DNA from: a virus | Direction: 5' to 3' (one strand) | Virus record (IMG/VR): IMGVR_UViG_3300044800_000144 | Span: 1-30,626 of that record | DNA length: 30,626 nt | Shown here: one piece after another, positions 6,714-14,153 of the stretch | Position numbering within the stretch: the first letter of the stretch is position 1 | Layout: each line of letters starts with the position of its first letter | Made by a program: the position numbers and the translations under genes | Notes under the pieces: model-generated | Told to the model about the DNA's origin: nothing | Database searches by the model: none | The model's input: the letters and a program-made list of their open reading frames with translations, nothing else

Positions 6714-7703
6714 ATGAAAAAAGAAAATTTGCTACGAGCCTTAGAAATTGTTAAGCCCGGTCTGGCAAGCCGTGAGATCATTGAACAGACCAATGCTTTT
6801 GCTTTTATCAAAGGACGGGTGGTCACATACAATGATGAAATAAGTCTGAGTCACCCTGTTGAAGGACTGGATATAACCGGTGCTGTACAGGCAGAAGAAC
6901 TGTACCAATTACTCCGTAAGATCAAGAAGGATGAGATTGAGATTACAGTTAATGACAACGAGATCACCATCAATGCCGGCAAGGCAAAAGCTGGTCTGGT
7001 GCTGCAACAGGAAATCAAGTTACCCCTGCAGGAAGTAGACACCCATAGTGACTGGCACAAGTTACCAGAAGGGTTTACAAAGCCCCTGCGTTTTGCCGTA
7101 ACAGCATGTAGTCACGACTCCAGCCAGCCTATACTTAAGAGTGTACATGTTAACCAGAAAGGTTACATTGAGGGTTCAGATAACTTCCGGGTCACCCGTT
7201 ATACCCTAGTGAAGCGTATGCCTGTGAAGACGTTCCTGATACCAGCCACCAGTGTACGTGAAGTGATTAAACTAAACCCAGCTGAAATAGCTGAGGGCAC
7301 CGGTTGGATTCACTTCCGCACCGCTGAAGGAACTACGTTGAGTTGCCGGGTATATGAAGAAACATTCCCTGACACTACACCATTCCTGAGCGTGGAAGGC
7401 GTGGAGATTAACTTCCCCAAGACTATCACGGATATTATCGAACGTGCTGCTGTATTTACTGAGAACGATGTCTATGTCTCACTAAAAGACAAATGTATCA
7501 CCATAAGCAGCAAGAGTGACACGGGGTGGTTTAAAGAAGAAGCCAATGCGGTGTATGATGGGGAACCTGTTGAATTCAGTATTGTGCCAGGTCTGCTCAA
7601 GGATATTTTATCAGAAACGCAACATTGTGTTTATAATGGCAGTGTACTGAAGTTTGAAGGTGAAAACTGGGTATATGTCAGTTCAGTGATAGCAAAAGAG
7701 TAA
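6714..7703 (+). CDS. DNA polymerase sliding clamp, DnaN-like, 329 aa
   Basis: Likely beta clamp that holds the polymerase on DNA. The start (MKKENLLRALEIVKPGLAS) is the first helix of a DnaN domain. The repeated beta-strand pattern continues, with ITINAGKAKAGLVLQQE, KPLRFAVTACSHD, SVHVNQKGYIEGSDNFRVTRY and KTFLIPATSVREVIKL, the last being the typical DnaN inter-domain segment. The length is slightly under the bacterial 366 residues. A clamp loader is at 15598 and a polymerase at 14143. Its DNA is visibly richer in G/C than the methylase and ParB-like genes on either side. The ParB-like gene starts 3 bases downstream. Confidence 0.75.
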   Translation: MKKENLLRALEIVKPGLASREIIEQTNAFAFIKGRVVTYNDEISLSHPVEGLDITGAVQAEELYQLLRKIKKDEIEITVNDNEITINAGKAKAGLVLQQEIKLPLQEVDTHSDWHKLPEGFTKPLRFAVTACSHDSSQPILKSVHVNQKGYIEGSDNFRVTRYTLVKRMPVKTFLIPATSVREVIKLNPAEIAEGTGWIHFRTAEGTTLSCRVYEETFPDTTPFLSVEGVEINFPKTITDIIERAAVFTENDVYVSLKDKCITISSKSDTGWFKEEANAVYDGEPVEFSIVPGLLKDILSETQHCVYNGSVLKFEGENWVYVSSVIAKE

Positions 7704-7706
7704 ATT

Positions 7707-8882
7707 ATGCAAATATTCCGGGATGATCCTATTAAAAAACAAATAGAATTACGTCAACAAATTAAAAATTCTATCACTGAATTATTGTCAGATATTTCAT
7801 TTGATAAACAAATCCGGTTTATCAATGAAATCCGGGAACATATTCATACACTTTCCCCGTTTAAAAATGAACCAGTTGATTTTGTAAAATGGGTTCCTAG
7901 TGAAAGTGTGATAGCAAATGATTATAACCCAAATAAGGTAGCACCACCGGAAATGGAATTGCTTGAGGTTAGTATAGTAAATGATGGTTATACTCAACCA
8001 ATAGTTACATGGCCAACAGAAAATAAAGCTGAAGTGATAGACGGTTTTCACCGTAATCGTGTCGGTAAAGAGTCTAAATTAGTCAAAGAAAGAATAATGG
8101 GATATTTACCAACTGTTATAATAAGAAAGGAACAGAGTGGTAAAAACGATCGTATTGCCTCTACAATACGACATAATAGAGCCAGAGGTAAACATACTAT
8201 TGATGGTATGTCAGAAATAGTTATTGAACTCAAAAATAGAAATTGGAAAAATGCCCGGATTGGAAGAGAACTTGGTATGGATGAGGATGAGATATTACGT
8301 CTTTGTCAAATTACCGGACTTGAAAGCCTATTTAAAGATGATGATTTTTCAAAATCCTGGTTAATTGAGGATTCAGATGAAGGTACAGAAATATTAACAG
8401 ATATTGTTACAGAAGAAGAAAAGGAAGAAAATGAGTTTAGAACTGTAAATACAAGTGATCCAAATCGTATATTTCACACATACGACAAATGGGAATGTTA
8501 TAGAGCAGGTTTTTATGACAGTACAAAAGAAGGTATGACAAAAGAACAATGTGAACAGGCATATTGTGATTTCCTGGCTGATGAAACCCAATTCCGGGAT
8601 GCTTTGAGTCATATCATAGTTGAATGGAAATACTCATGTGAACACTATCTGACCAATGTTTCAATGAACCGGATCGCTTATTTAGGTCAGGCTGCTTTAT
8701 GTTATGCAAAAGGCATACCAAGTACATTCCGGAGTGGATTTCATCTACTGTCAAAAGAACAACAGGAAAAAGCTAATAATATAGCATTAGAATATCTGAA
8801 CAAATGGTTACAAAATAATGGGCGTGAAGAAATTTCTATTGAAGACGGGTTGATGATAGAGAAACAGGTTGATATTTATTAG
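7707..8882 (+). CDS. ParB-like protein with C-terminal extension, IbrB-like, 391 aa
   Basis: The ParB/sulfiredoxin-fold domain spans about residues 60-165: VPSESVIANDYNPNKV, then LEVSIVNDGYTQPIVTW, the catalytic-type loop VIDGFHRNRVG (110-120), and IRHNRARGKHT. A helix-turn-helix follows (about 168-205, ARIGRELGMDEDEILRLC). An acidic linker (about 215-245) leads to a C-terminal helical domain (250-391, with EWKYSCEHYLTN and NRIAYLGQAALCYAKG). In IbrB-like proteins a ParB domain is paired with a PAPS-reductase-like IbrA, and just such a gene follows 2 bases after the stop. It is not a chromosome-partition ParB in context, since there is no ParA. It may be a DNA-binding nuclease or NTPase working with its neighbour. 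Confidence 0.75.
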   Translation: MQIFRDDPIKKQIELRQQIKNSITELLSDISFDKQIRFINEIREHIHTLSPFKNEPVDFVKWVPSESVIANDYNPNKVAPPEMELLEVSIVNDGYTQPIVTWPTENKAEVIDGFHRNRVGKESKLVKERIMGYLPTVIIRKEQSGKNDRIASTIRHNRARGKHTIDGMSEIVIELKNRNWKNARIGRELGMDEDEILRLCQITGLESLFKDDDFSKSWLIEDSDEGTEILTDIVTEEEKEENEFRTVNTSDPNRIFHTYDKWECYRAGFYDSTKEGMTKEQCEQAYCDFLADETQFRDALSHIIVEWKYSCEHYLTNVSMNRIAYLGQAALCYAKGIPSTFRSGFHLLSKEQQEKANNIALEYLNKWLQNNGREEISIEDGLMIEKQVDIY

Positions 8883-8884
8883 AA

Positions 8885-10126
8885 ATGAATATAAAGAAAT
8901 ATCAGACATATACTGTATTAGAGGCATCCAGAGACAGGGTTAGAAAAGTATTTGATGACTTTGAACGGATATATATATCCTTTTCTGGTGGTAAGGATAG
9001 TTCTGTAATGACACATTTGGTTTTGGAAGAAGCTATACGACGAAATAGAAAAGTAGGATTACTGATTATTGATCTTGAGGCACAATATGCTGATACAATA
9101 AAGCATGTTACAAATATGGTAAATCTTTACAAAGAAAATATTGATCTGCATTGGGCATGTATCCCTTTATTGCTTCGTAACGCAGTTACTCAATTTGAAC
9201 CCCGTTGGATTTGCTGGGATCCAGATAAAAAAGATATTTGGGTACGAGATATGCCAAAAGAAGCAAAAACTGAAAAAGATTACCCATTTTTTATTCCCCG
9301 AATGGAATTTGAAGAGTTTATGGTTTTGTTTGGAGAATGGTACGGACAAGATAAATTAACTGCTGGATTCATTGGTATTCGTTGTGATGAAAGTTTACAT
9401 AGGTATTGTGCCATTGCCCGGACTAAAATAGGGCTAACATATAAAAATTACAGGTGGACAACAAAAGTTGCAAAAAATTTGTATAATATATATCCTATTT
9501 ATGATTGGCGAACTGAGGATATTTGGGTATTTCACGGTAAATATCCTAATAAAATACATAATAAAATATATGATAAAATGAATATGGCTGGTGTTAAGTT
9601 AAGTCAACAACGGTTATGTCAGCCATATGGGGATGATCAGAAAAAAGGATTATGGTTATATCATATTCTTGAACCTGAAACATGGTATAAATTAATTGCC
9701 AGGGTAAATGGTGCAAATTCTGGTGCTTTATATATTCAGGAACATGGTAATATCAATGGGTATTACAAAATTACAAAACCAGAAGGTCATACATGGGAAA
9801 GTTTTTGTAATCTACTTTTAAGGACTTTGCCAAAGAAAACAAGGGATCACTACATATTCCGGTTTAAAAAATTCATTTCTGGTTGGCATGACCGGGGATA
9901 TGAAAAGATACCAGAAGAAGTGCCGGAAGAACTTGAAGCAAAATGCTGGGCTCCATCCTGGCGTCGGATGTGCAAAGTTATTTTACGTAATGATTATTGG
10001 TGCAAGGGACTCGGTCAGACTCAACCTAAATCAGATGCTTATTGGGAATTCAAAGAAATAAAAAAGAAACGAGCATTAGAAAAGAATCAAAAAATAGAAT
10101 CAGAAACAGTAACATTATTTGAATGA
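8885..10126 (+). CDS. PAPS-reductase-like PP-loop protein, DUF3440 / IbrA-like, 413 aa
   Basis: PP-loop ATP pyrophosphatase related to phosphoadenosine-phosphosulfate reductase and DndC. The ATP-binding loop is FSGGKDSSV (33-41). GIRCDESLHRY and YPIYDWRTEDIW correspond to downstream PAPS-reductase elements. The C-terminal third (about 250-395) fits the DUF3440 domain of IbrA, with RLCQPYGDDQKKGLW, CWAPSWRRMCKVIL and NDYWCKGLG. These Cys residues may bind a metal cluster or carry sulfur. It is paired with the ParB-like gene upstream, and the nuclease gene overlaps its end by 4 bases. Sulfur transfer to DNA or RNA is a reasonable guess from DndC. Assimilatory sulfate reduction is unlikely, since no other gene of that pathway is here. 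Confidence 0.8.
   Translation: MNIKKYQTYTVLEASRDRVRKVFDDFERIYISFSGGKDSSVMTHLVLEEAIRRNRKVGLLIIDLEAQYADTIKHVTNMVNLYKENIDLHWACIPLLLRNAVTQFEPRWICWDPDKKDIWVRDMPKEAKTEKDYPFFIPRMEFEEFMVLFGEWYGQDKLTAGFIGIRCDESLHRYCAIARTKIGLTYKNYRWTTKVAKNLYNIYPIYDWRTEDIWVFHGKYPNKIHNKIYDKMNMAGVKLSQQRLCQPYGDDQKKGLWLYHILEPETWYKLIARVNGANSGALYIQEHGNINGYYKITKPEGHTWESFCNLLLRTLPKKTRDHYIFRFKKFISGWHDRGYEKIPEEVPEELEAKCWAPSWRRMCKVILRNDYWCKGLGQTQPKSDAYWEFKEIKKKRALEKNQKIESETVTLFE
9479..9490 (+). promoter_or_regulatory. TTGTATAATATA copy inside the PP-loop gene
   Basis: The full 12-base element occurs within the coding sequence (it encodes NLYNIY). It could be an internal promoter for the downstream nuclease and polymerase genes, or chance in an AT-rich gene. 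Confidence 0.3.
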
Positions 10127-10668
10127 TAAAAAAACCCGCTGTAACACAGTTAATTGCTTTACTAGATAAACCTGCATTACTGAGATGGGCAAATCAGATA
10201 GGTTTGCAAGGTATTGAACTAGATAAATATCGTAAACAGTCAATGTCTACCGGTACGGATTTACACAACCAGATTAAAGAAAATATACAAAACAAAATAC
10301 CTTTTAAAGATATTCAGGTTCAACAAAACTGGGATCATTTTATTGCAGATAAACATATAATTGCTTCTGAAAAGGATATTGAAACTGAATGGTATAAGGG
10401 ACGGTTAGATATAAAACTATTTTATAATGGTTATACATATATCTGTGATTTTAAAAGTCAATCATCTGTATATCTTGAAACAATACTCCAATTGACAGCA
10501 TATCGTATGGCAGTAAACCATAGTGAATTTACTAAAATTGCAGTCATTGAAATTCCTGTATTCCGTTTGATCCCTATTGAAATAATTAATTTTGAACCAT
10601 ATGAAGAAATATTAAAATCACTTTACTCTATTTACAAGTGTAAACAACAAATACAGGTGATTAAATGA
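10123..10668 (+). CDS. PD-(D/E)XK nuclease, Cas4/RecB-like, 181 aa
   Basis: Single-domain nuclease of the RecB/Cas4 exonuclease class. GTDLHNQI (44-51) is the N-terminal metal-binding region. YKGRLDI (91-97) supplies the first acidic residue, Asp96. YICDFKSQ (107-113) is the (D/E)XK motif with Asp109 and Lys111, and QLTAYRMA (123-130) is the conserved QxxxY motif. No Fe-S cysteine cluster is present, unlike full Cas4. It starts within the stop of the PP-loop gene (ATGA), and its own stop overlaps the UDG/exonuclease start. Likely roles are end processing in recombination or host DNA breakdown. Confidence 0.75.
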   Translation: MIKKPAVTQLIALLDKPALLRWANQIGLQGIELDKYRKQSMSTGTDLHNQIKENIQNKIPFKDIQVQQNWDHFIADKHIIASEKDIETEWYKGRLDIKLFYNGYTYICDFKSQSSVYLETILQLTAYRMAVNHSEFTKIAVIEIPVFRLIPIEIINFEPYEEILKSLYSIYKCKQQIQVIK

Positions 10669-11888
10669 AACCCTTCTTTAATACTCAACAGACAACATCC
10701 GTTTCACGTCCAGATGGTAAGGGACGTTCCTGCATCAGCTGTGGTCTGTATAAAGATGTCATCACACCTCATATGAAACCGTATGGTAATTTCAAAAAGA
10801 AAATACTAAATATAGCAGAAGCACCTGGATTAGAAGAAGATCAGGCAGGACGACCATTCCAAGGCAAAACCGGACAACTCCTGCAACGTACTTATAAAAA
10901 ACTAGGTATTGATCTGTTTGAGGACTGTCTGAATATTAATAGTTGCTTATGCAGACCCACGGATAGCAAAGGTAATAATCGTACACCAACGAATCAGGAA
11001 ATAGAAAATTGCCGTCACACTGTTTTACAATTAATCAAGGACGTCCAGCCACACGTCATTGTATTACTAGGTGGTTCTGCTCTGTATAGCTTGCTGGGTC
11101 ACCGATGGCGTAAAAACCTGGGTGGTATCAGTAAGTGGCGGGGATACACTATACCAGACCGGGATTTCAATGCCTGGTTATGCCCTACGTTCCACCCCAG
11201 TTATATTGAACGTAGTGACACGGGTGGTGTGGAAGAAGTCATCTGGTTACAGGACTTGCGTCAGATGGTAGATTGCATTGACACACCACTGCCTGTATAT
11301 AAAGAACCTGTTATTGAAGTAATACAGGATTTATCAGTACTGAATAATATAAATAGTGGTCGGGTGGCATTTGACTTCGAGACAACTTCTTTAAAACCAC
11401 ACGCCTGCGGACACCGAATTGTTTGTTGTGCAGTGGCAGACACCCCTGATCATGCCTGGGTGTTTATGATGCCTGATACTCGTAGAGAACGTCAACCACT
11501 AGTCAATCTGTTAGCAAACCCAAATGTAGGTAAAATGGCCCACAATATGAAGTTTGAACAGGCATGGAGCGTGGTACGGTTAAACCAAGGTGTTGAAAAC
11601 TGGCTTTGGGATAGCATGCTAGCATCTCACATATTAGATAATCGTACTGGAATAACAAATCTGAAATTCCAAACATACGTAAATTTCGGAATCGTGGACT
11701 ATGCAAGTTCTATTGCCTCATACTTAGAGGGAGATGATACGAATGCTAATTCATTTAACAAAGTTCTAGATTTGATAAAAACACAAGATGGAAAAGATCA
11801 GTTATTACATTACTGTGGATTAGATGCTATATATGAAAGGAGATTAGCCGAAAAACAAATGGAATTGATTGGAGTATTACCATTCTAA
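10665..11888 (+). CDS. Uracil-DNA glycosylase (family 4-like) fused to Pol I-type 3'-5' exonuclease, 407 aa
   Basis: Two domains. Residues about 20-205 are a family 4-type uracil-DNA glycosylase: Fe-S cysteines Cys23, Cys26, Cys96 and Cys116, motif A EAPGLEED (52-59) followed by GRPFQGKTGQLL, and motif B HPSY (177-180). Residues about 230-400 are a DnaQ-like proofreading exonuclease: Exo I DFET (237-240), Exo II HNMKFE (293-298), Exo III YCGLD (383-387). Such fusions normally continue into a family A polymerase domain. Here the frame ends at 11888 just after Exo III, and the polymerase domain is a separate gene at 14143. Repair and proofreading are thus on one chain and synthesis on another. 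Confidence 0.85.
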   Translation: MKPFFNTQQTTSVSRPDGKGRSCISCGLYKDVITPHMKPYGNFKKKILNIAEAPGLEEDQAGRPFQGKTGQLLQRTYKKLGIDLFEDCLNINSCLCRPTDSKGNNRTPTNQEIENCRHTVLQLIKDVQPHVIVLLGGSALYSLLGHRWRKNLGGISKWRGYTIPDRDFNAWLCPTFHPSYIERSDTGGVEEVIWLQDLRQMVDCIDTPLPVYKEPVIEVIQDLSVLNNINSGRVAFDFETTSLKPHACGHRIVCCAVADTPDHAWVFMMPDTRRERQPLVNLLANPNVGKMAHNMKFEQAWSVVRLNQGVENWLWDSMLASHILDNRTGITNLKFQTYVNFGIVDYASSIASYLEGDDTNANSFNKVLDLIKTQDGKDQLLHYCGLDAIYERRLAEKQMELIGVLPF

Positions 11889-11904
11889 TTTTAAAAATAT
11901 TTAT

Positions 11905-11912
11905 TATCTTTG
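11905..11912 (+). promoter_or_regulatory. Host-type promoter -7 element TATCTTTG
   Basis: An exact match to the Bacteroidetes -7 consensus TAnnTTTG, 20 bases before the ATG of the GIY-YIG gene in a short AT-rich gap. No strong -33 TTTG is visible. It suggests that the homing endonuclease brings its own promoter. Confidence 0.5.
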
Positions 11913-11932
11913 TACTGCTTATTGATCATACT

Positions 11933-12712
11933 ATGAATTCAGTAAAAGATACATTTGCCCCAAAAATGGATGTGATTATTCCTTACGGTATGATCAATAA
12001 GCCTTCTATTTGCGGGGCATCTTATTTTATAGTTATGAAAATAAATGGTTTTATTAGAACAAACATTCCTCCACACACATCTGGCGTTTATGTTATTCAA
12101 TCTATTGTTAATAATAATGGATATATTGGAAGTGCAAGTGATTTCAATTCAAGAAAACAAGATCATTTTAAAAGATTAGAAGAAGGAACACATAATAAAA
12201 ATTTACAACCTCATCATGATCAATACGGTAAAAATGATCTTTGGTTTGGTATAATAGAACTTGTAAAAAGATTACCAGATGAAGATATTAAAATATTTAG
12301 AGTTCGATTACTTGCTAGAGAACAATTTTATATTGATACTTTAAAGCCTGAGTTTAATGTATGTCCAACAGCAGGTTCCCCTTTAGGAAGAATTCAATCA
12401 AAAAAAGAAAAAGAAGAACGTAAAATTATATGGACTAATTTAGAATATAAAAAAAGAGTTTCTTTAAAAATGAAAGAATCACATTCTAATTTTTCAGGAG
12501 AAAATCATCCAAATTATGGTAAAAAATATCATGCTAAAGCAAGAACATCACCTCATAAAAATAAAGATAAAAAACAATCTAAAGAGCATGTAAGAAAAAA
12601 AGTTGAATCTTTTAAAAAATGGTGGGATACTAAAGATGGACAAAAACGAAAATTAGAAATATCTATATCTAATAATAAACAAAATGGTCATTTTGAGAAA
12701 AGTAAATTATAA
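11933..12712 (+). CDS. GIY-YIG homing endonuclease with NUMOD3 repeats, 259 aa
   Basis: Site-specific endonuclease that spreads its own gene. The GIY-YIG domain has GVYVI (51-55), GYIGSA (63-68), the catalytic Arg74 in FNSRKQDHF, and the catalytic Glu130 in AREQFYIDTL, ending with FNVCPTAGSPLG. Residues about 170-230 hold NUMOD3-type DNA-binding repeats (ENHPNYGKK; then SPHKNKDKKQSKEHVRKK), very rich in Lys and A/T codons. It lies at the split between the exonuclease and polymerase coding regions, a common homing target. It appears free-standing, with a TATCTTTG promoter of its own. The first 45 residues precede the domain, and a later start at Met35 is possible. Confidence 0.85.
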   Translation: MNSVKDTFAPKMDVIIPYGMINKPSICGASYFIVMKINGFIRTNIPPHTSGVYVIQSIVNNNGYIGSASDFNSRKQDHFKRLEEGTHNKNLQPHHDQYGKNDLWFGIIELVKRLPDEDIKIFRVRLLAREQFYIDTLKPEFNVCPTAGSPLGRIQSKKEKEERKIIWTNLEYKKRVSLKMKESHSNFSGENHPNYGKKYHAKARTSPHKNKDKKQSKEHVRKKVESFKKWWDTKDGQKRKLEISISNNKQNGHFEKSKL

Positions 12713-12714
12713 AA

Positions 12715-12726
12715 TTGTATAATATA
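12715..12726 (+). promoter_or_regulatory. TTGTATAATATA element abutting the HD gene
   Basis: TATAAT lies at 12718-12723, only 5 bases before the ATG at 12729. If it is a -10 box, transcription would begin on or next to the start codon, giving a leaderless mRNA. Confidence 0.5.
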
Positions 12727-12728
12727 TT

Positions 12729-13259
12729 ATGGAAAAGATTACAAAAGCAGTTGACTTAGATCAACATAAAATTGTCAATGACGGTTGTATGATAACTTTC
12801 AGTGGAATTGTTATTAACTTAATGCACCCTGATCCTGAAACGATATTAATAGAAGATATTGCTCACGGACTTGCTAATAATTGTCGATGGAATGGTCACT
12901 CTCAAAAGTTCTGGAGTGTAGCACAACATTGCTGTATGATGTATGATAAAGCTCCACATAACGAAAAATTATCTTGGCTATTTCATGATGCAGAAGAGGC
13001 TTACTGGGGTGATATAATTAAACCACTCAAAAATATTATTAGAGAAAGTTGTCCTCAAATAACGGAAAGGATGAAACAGATGAGGCGACTTATTTATAAA
13101 AAATTTAAAATTTATCCGCAAACTATGTTATGCATGATAGGAGATTTTGAATGTCTGGAATGGGAATTTGAAAATATTATTAAAAAAGAGAATGCTGATT
13201 TTTGGTTACCAGAACGAGCAGAACAGGAATGGTTATACAGATATTTTAAATCTATATAA
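12729..13259 (+). CDS. HD-domain phosphohydrolase, 176 aa
   Basis: HD-superfamily metal-dependent phosphohydrolase like those in many phages (YfbR-like). The metal ligands are in WSVAQHCCMMYD (His68), the hallmark WLFHDAEEAYWGDI with His-Asp at 87-88, and Asp142 or a nearby acidic residue in IGDFECLEWE. The preceding segment DIAHGLANNCRWNGHSQKFW is also typical. Likely substrates are nucleoside mono- or triphosphates, so it may adjust the dNTP pool or prepare a nucleotide for base modification. It sits inside the split polymerase locus, and the next gene begins 2 bases after its stop. Confidence 0.75.
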   Translation: MEKITKAVDLDQHKIVNDGCMITFSGIVINLMHPDPETILIEDIAHGLANNCRWNGHSQKFWSVAQHCCMMYDKAPHNEKLSWLFHDAEEAYWGDIIKPLKNIIRESCPQITERMKQMRRLIYKKFKIYPQTMLCMIGDFECLEWEFENIIKKENADFWLPERAEQEWLYRYFKSI

Positions 13260-13260
13260 T

Positions 13261-13566
13261 ATGGCAAAAGTTATAAAAATGACTCCTGAACTTCAAAAGA
13301 AGTCAGAAGGGTTTGACAAAGCTGATGAACATTTCAAAAAGATTTATACTAAGAATGGTATAAATAAATTAGAATTAATTAATTTTATTGAAGATACCAT
13401 CCAGTTAATGCCACAGGAAGGCAAATCTGATTTTGCACAACATATTATATTTCATATCCTGCTTTGGAGTTCCTATAATCTTTATGAAGCATTGGGCATA
13501 CTTGAATGTGCTAAAGTAGATTATTATGAATCATGGATTAATATGAATGAAGACGATGAAGATTAA
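13261..13566 (+). CDS. Hypothetical protein, 101 aa
   Basis: Unrecognised small, mostly helical, acidic protein ending in MNEDDED. The frame is open further upstream, but the ATG at 13261, next to the HD gene stop (TAATATG), is the sensible start. An upstream start at 13147 would overlap the HD gene by more than 100 bases. No motif or membrane segment is seen. It lies between the HD phosphohydrolase and the C5-methylase-like gene, 8 bases from the latter, so it is probably co-transcribed with them. Confidence 0.6.
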   Translation: MAKVIKMTPELQKKSEGFDKADEHFKKIYTKNGINKLELINFIEDTIQLMPQEGKSDFAQHIIFHILLWSSYNLYEALGILECAKVDYYESWINMNEDDED

Positions 13567-13574
13567 TTTTTAGT

Positions 13575-14153
13575 ATGAAAGTATTAAATTTATACGCTGG
13601 AATTGGAGGTAATCGTAAACTTTGGAAAGATGTTGAAGTTACTGCTATTGAAAATAATCAGGAAATAGCAGATATTTATAAAGACTTATTTTCTGATGAT
13701 ATAGTTATTGTAACAGACGCCCATCAATATCTCTTAGAATACTTTCAGGAATTTGATTTTATATGGAGTGGTCCTCCTTGTCAAAGTCATAGCAGAACTA
13801 ATTATTTTTTGAAAACAAAAGTATTGAGATACCCTGATTTAAAATTATATGAAGAAATAATATTTTTACAAACTTATTTTAATAAAGGTAGATGGGTTGT
13901 TGAAAACGTAATTCCTTTTTATTTACCTCTTATACATCCTACAATAGTTATCGGGAGACATTGTTTTTGGTCTAATTTTAGAATACAAAATATATTTTCA
14001 TCAAATAAAGAAATTGGAAAAATGTGTGGTAAAAATCAAACTGCACATAAAAAACCACTTTTAGAAAGAAACATGGTTGATCCAAAACTAGGATTACATA
14101 TATTTAATGAATCTAAAAAAGGAATGAAACCTCTTTTCAATTATGACTATTAA
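13575..14153 (+). CDS. Short DNA cytosine-C5 methyltransferase-like protein, 192 aa
   Basis: Resembles the catalytic half of a DNA (cytosine-5) methyltransferase. Motif I is LNLYAGIGGN (4-13), a motif II-like acidic residue follows in VTAIEN, motif IV with the catalytic Cys69 is GPPCQSHSR (66-74), and motif VI is VVENV (108-112). C5-methylases normally exceed 300 residues; here the target-recognition domain and motifs IX and X are missing, and the gene ends about 80 residues after motif VI. Either it relies on a partner or acts as a modifying enzyme with unusual specificity, or it is a decayed form. The frame is intact and overlaps the polymerase start by 11 bases, which favours a functional gene. 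Confidence 0.7.
   Translation: MKVLNLYAGIGGNRKLWKDVEVTAIENNQEIADIYKDLFSDDIVIVTDAHQYLLEYFQEFDFIWSGPPCQSHSRTNYFLKTKVLRYPDLKLYEEIIFLQTYFNKGRWVVENVIPFYLPLIHPTIVIGRHCFWSNFRIQNIFSSNKEIGKMCGKNQTAHKKPLLERNMVDPKLGLHIFNESKKGMKPLFNYDY

Noticed and set aside
7707-8882. Plasmid-type partition ParB
   Set aside because: There is no ParA gene or parS-like array, and the pairing with a PP-loop gene points to the IbrB-like group.
11889-14142. Group I intron in the polymerase gene
   Set aside because: The block holds several unrelated genes with their own promoters, no conserved intron core was recognised, and the polymerase part has its own ATG overlapping the previous stop. Splicing remains testable by RNA-seq.
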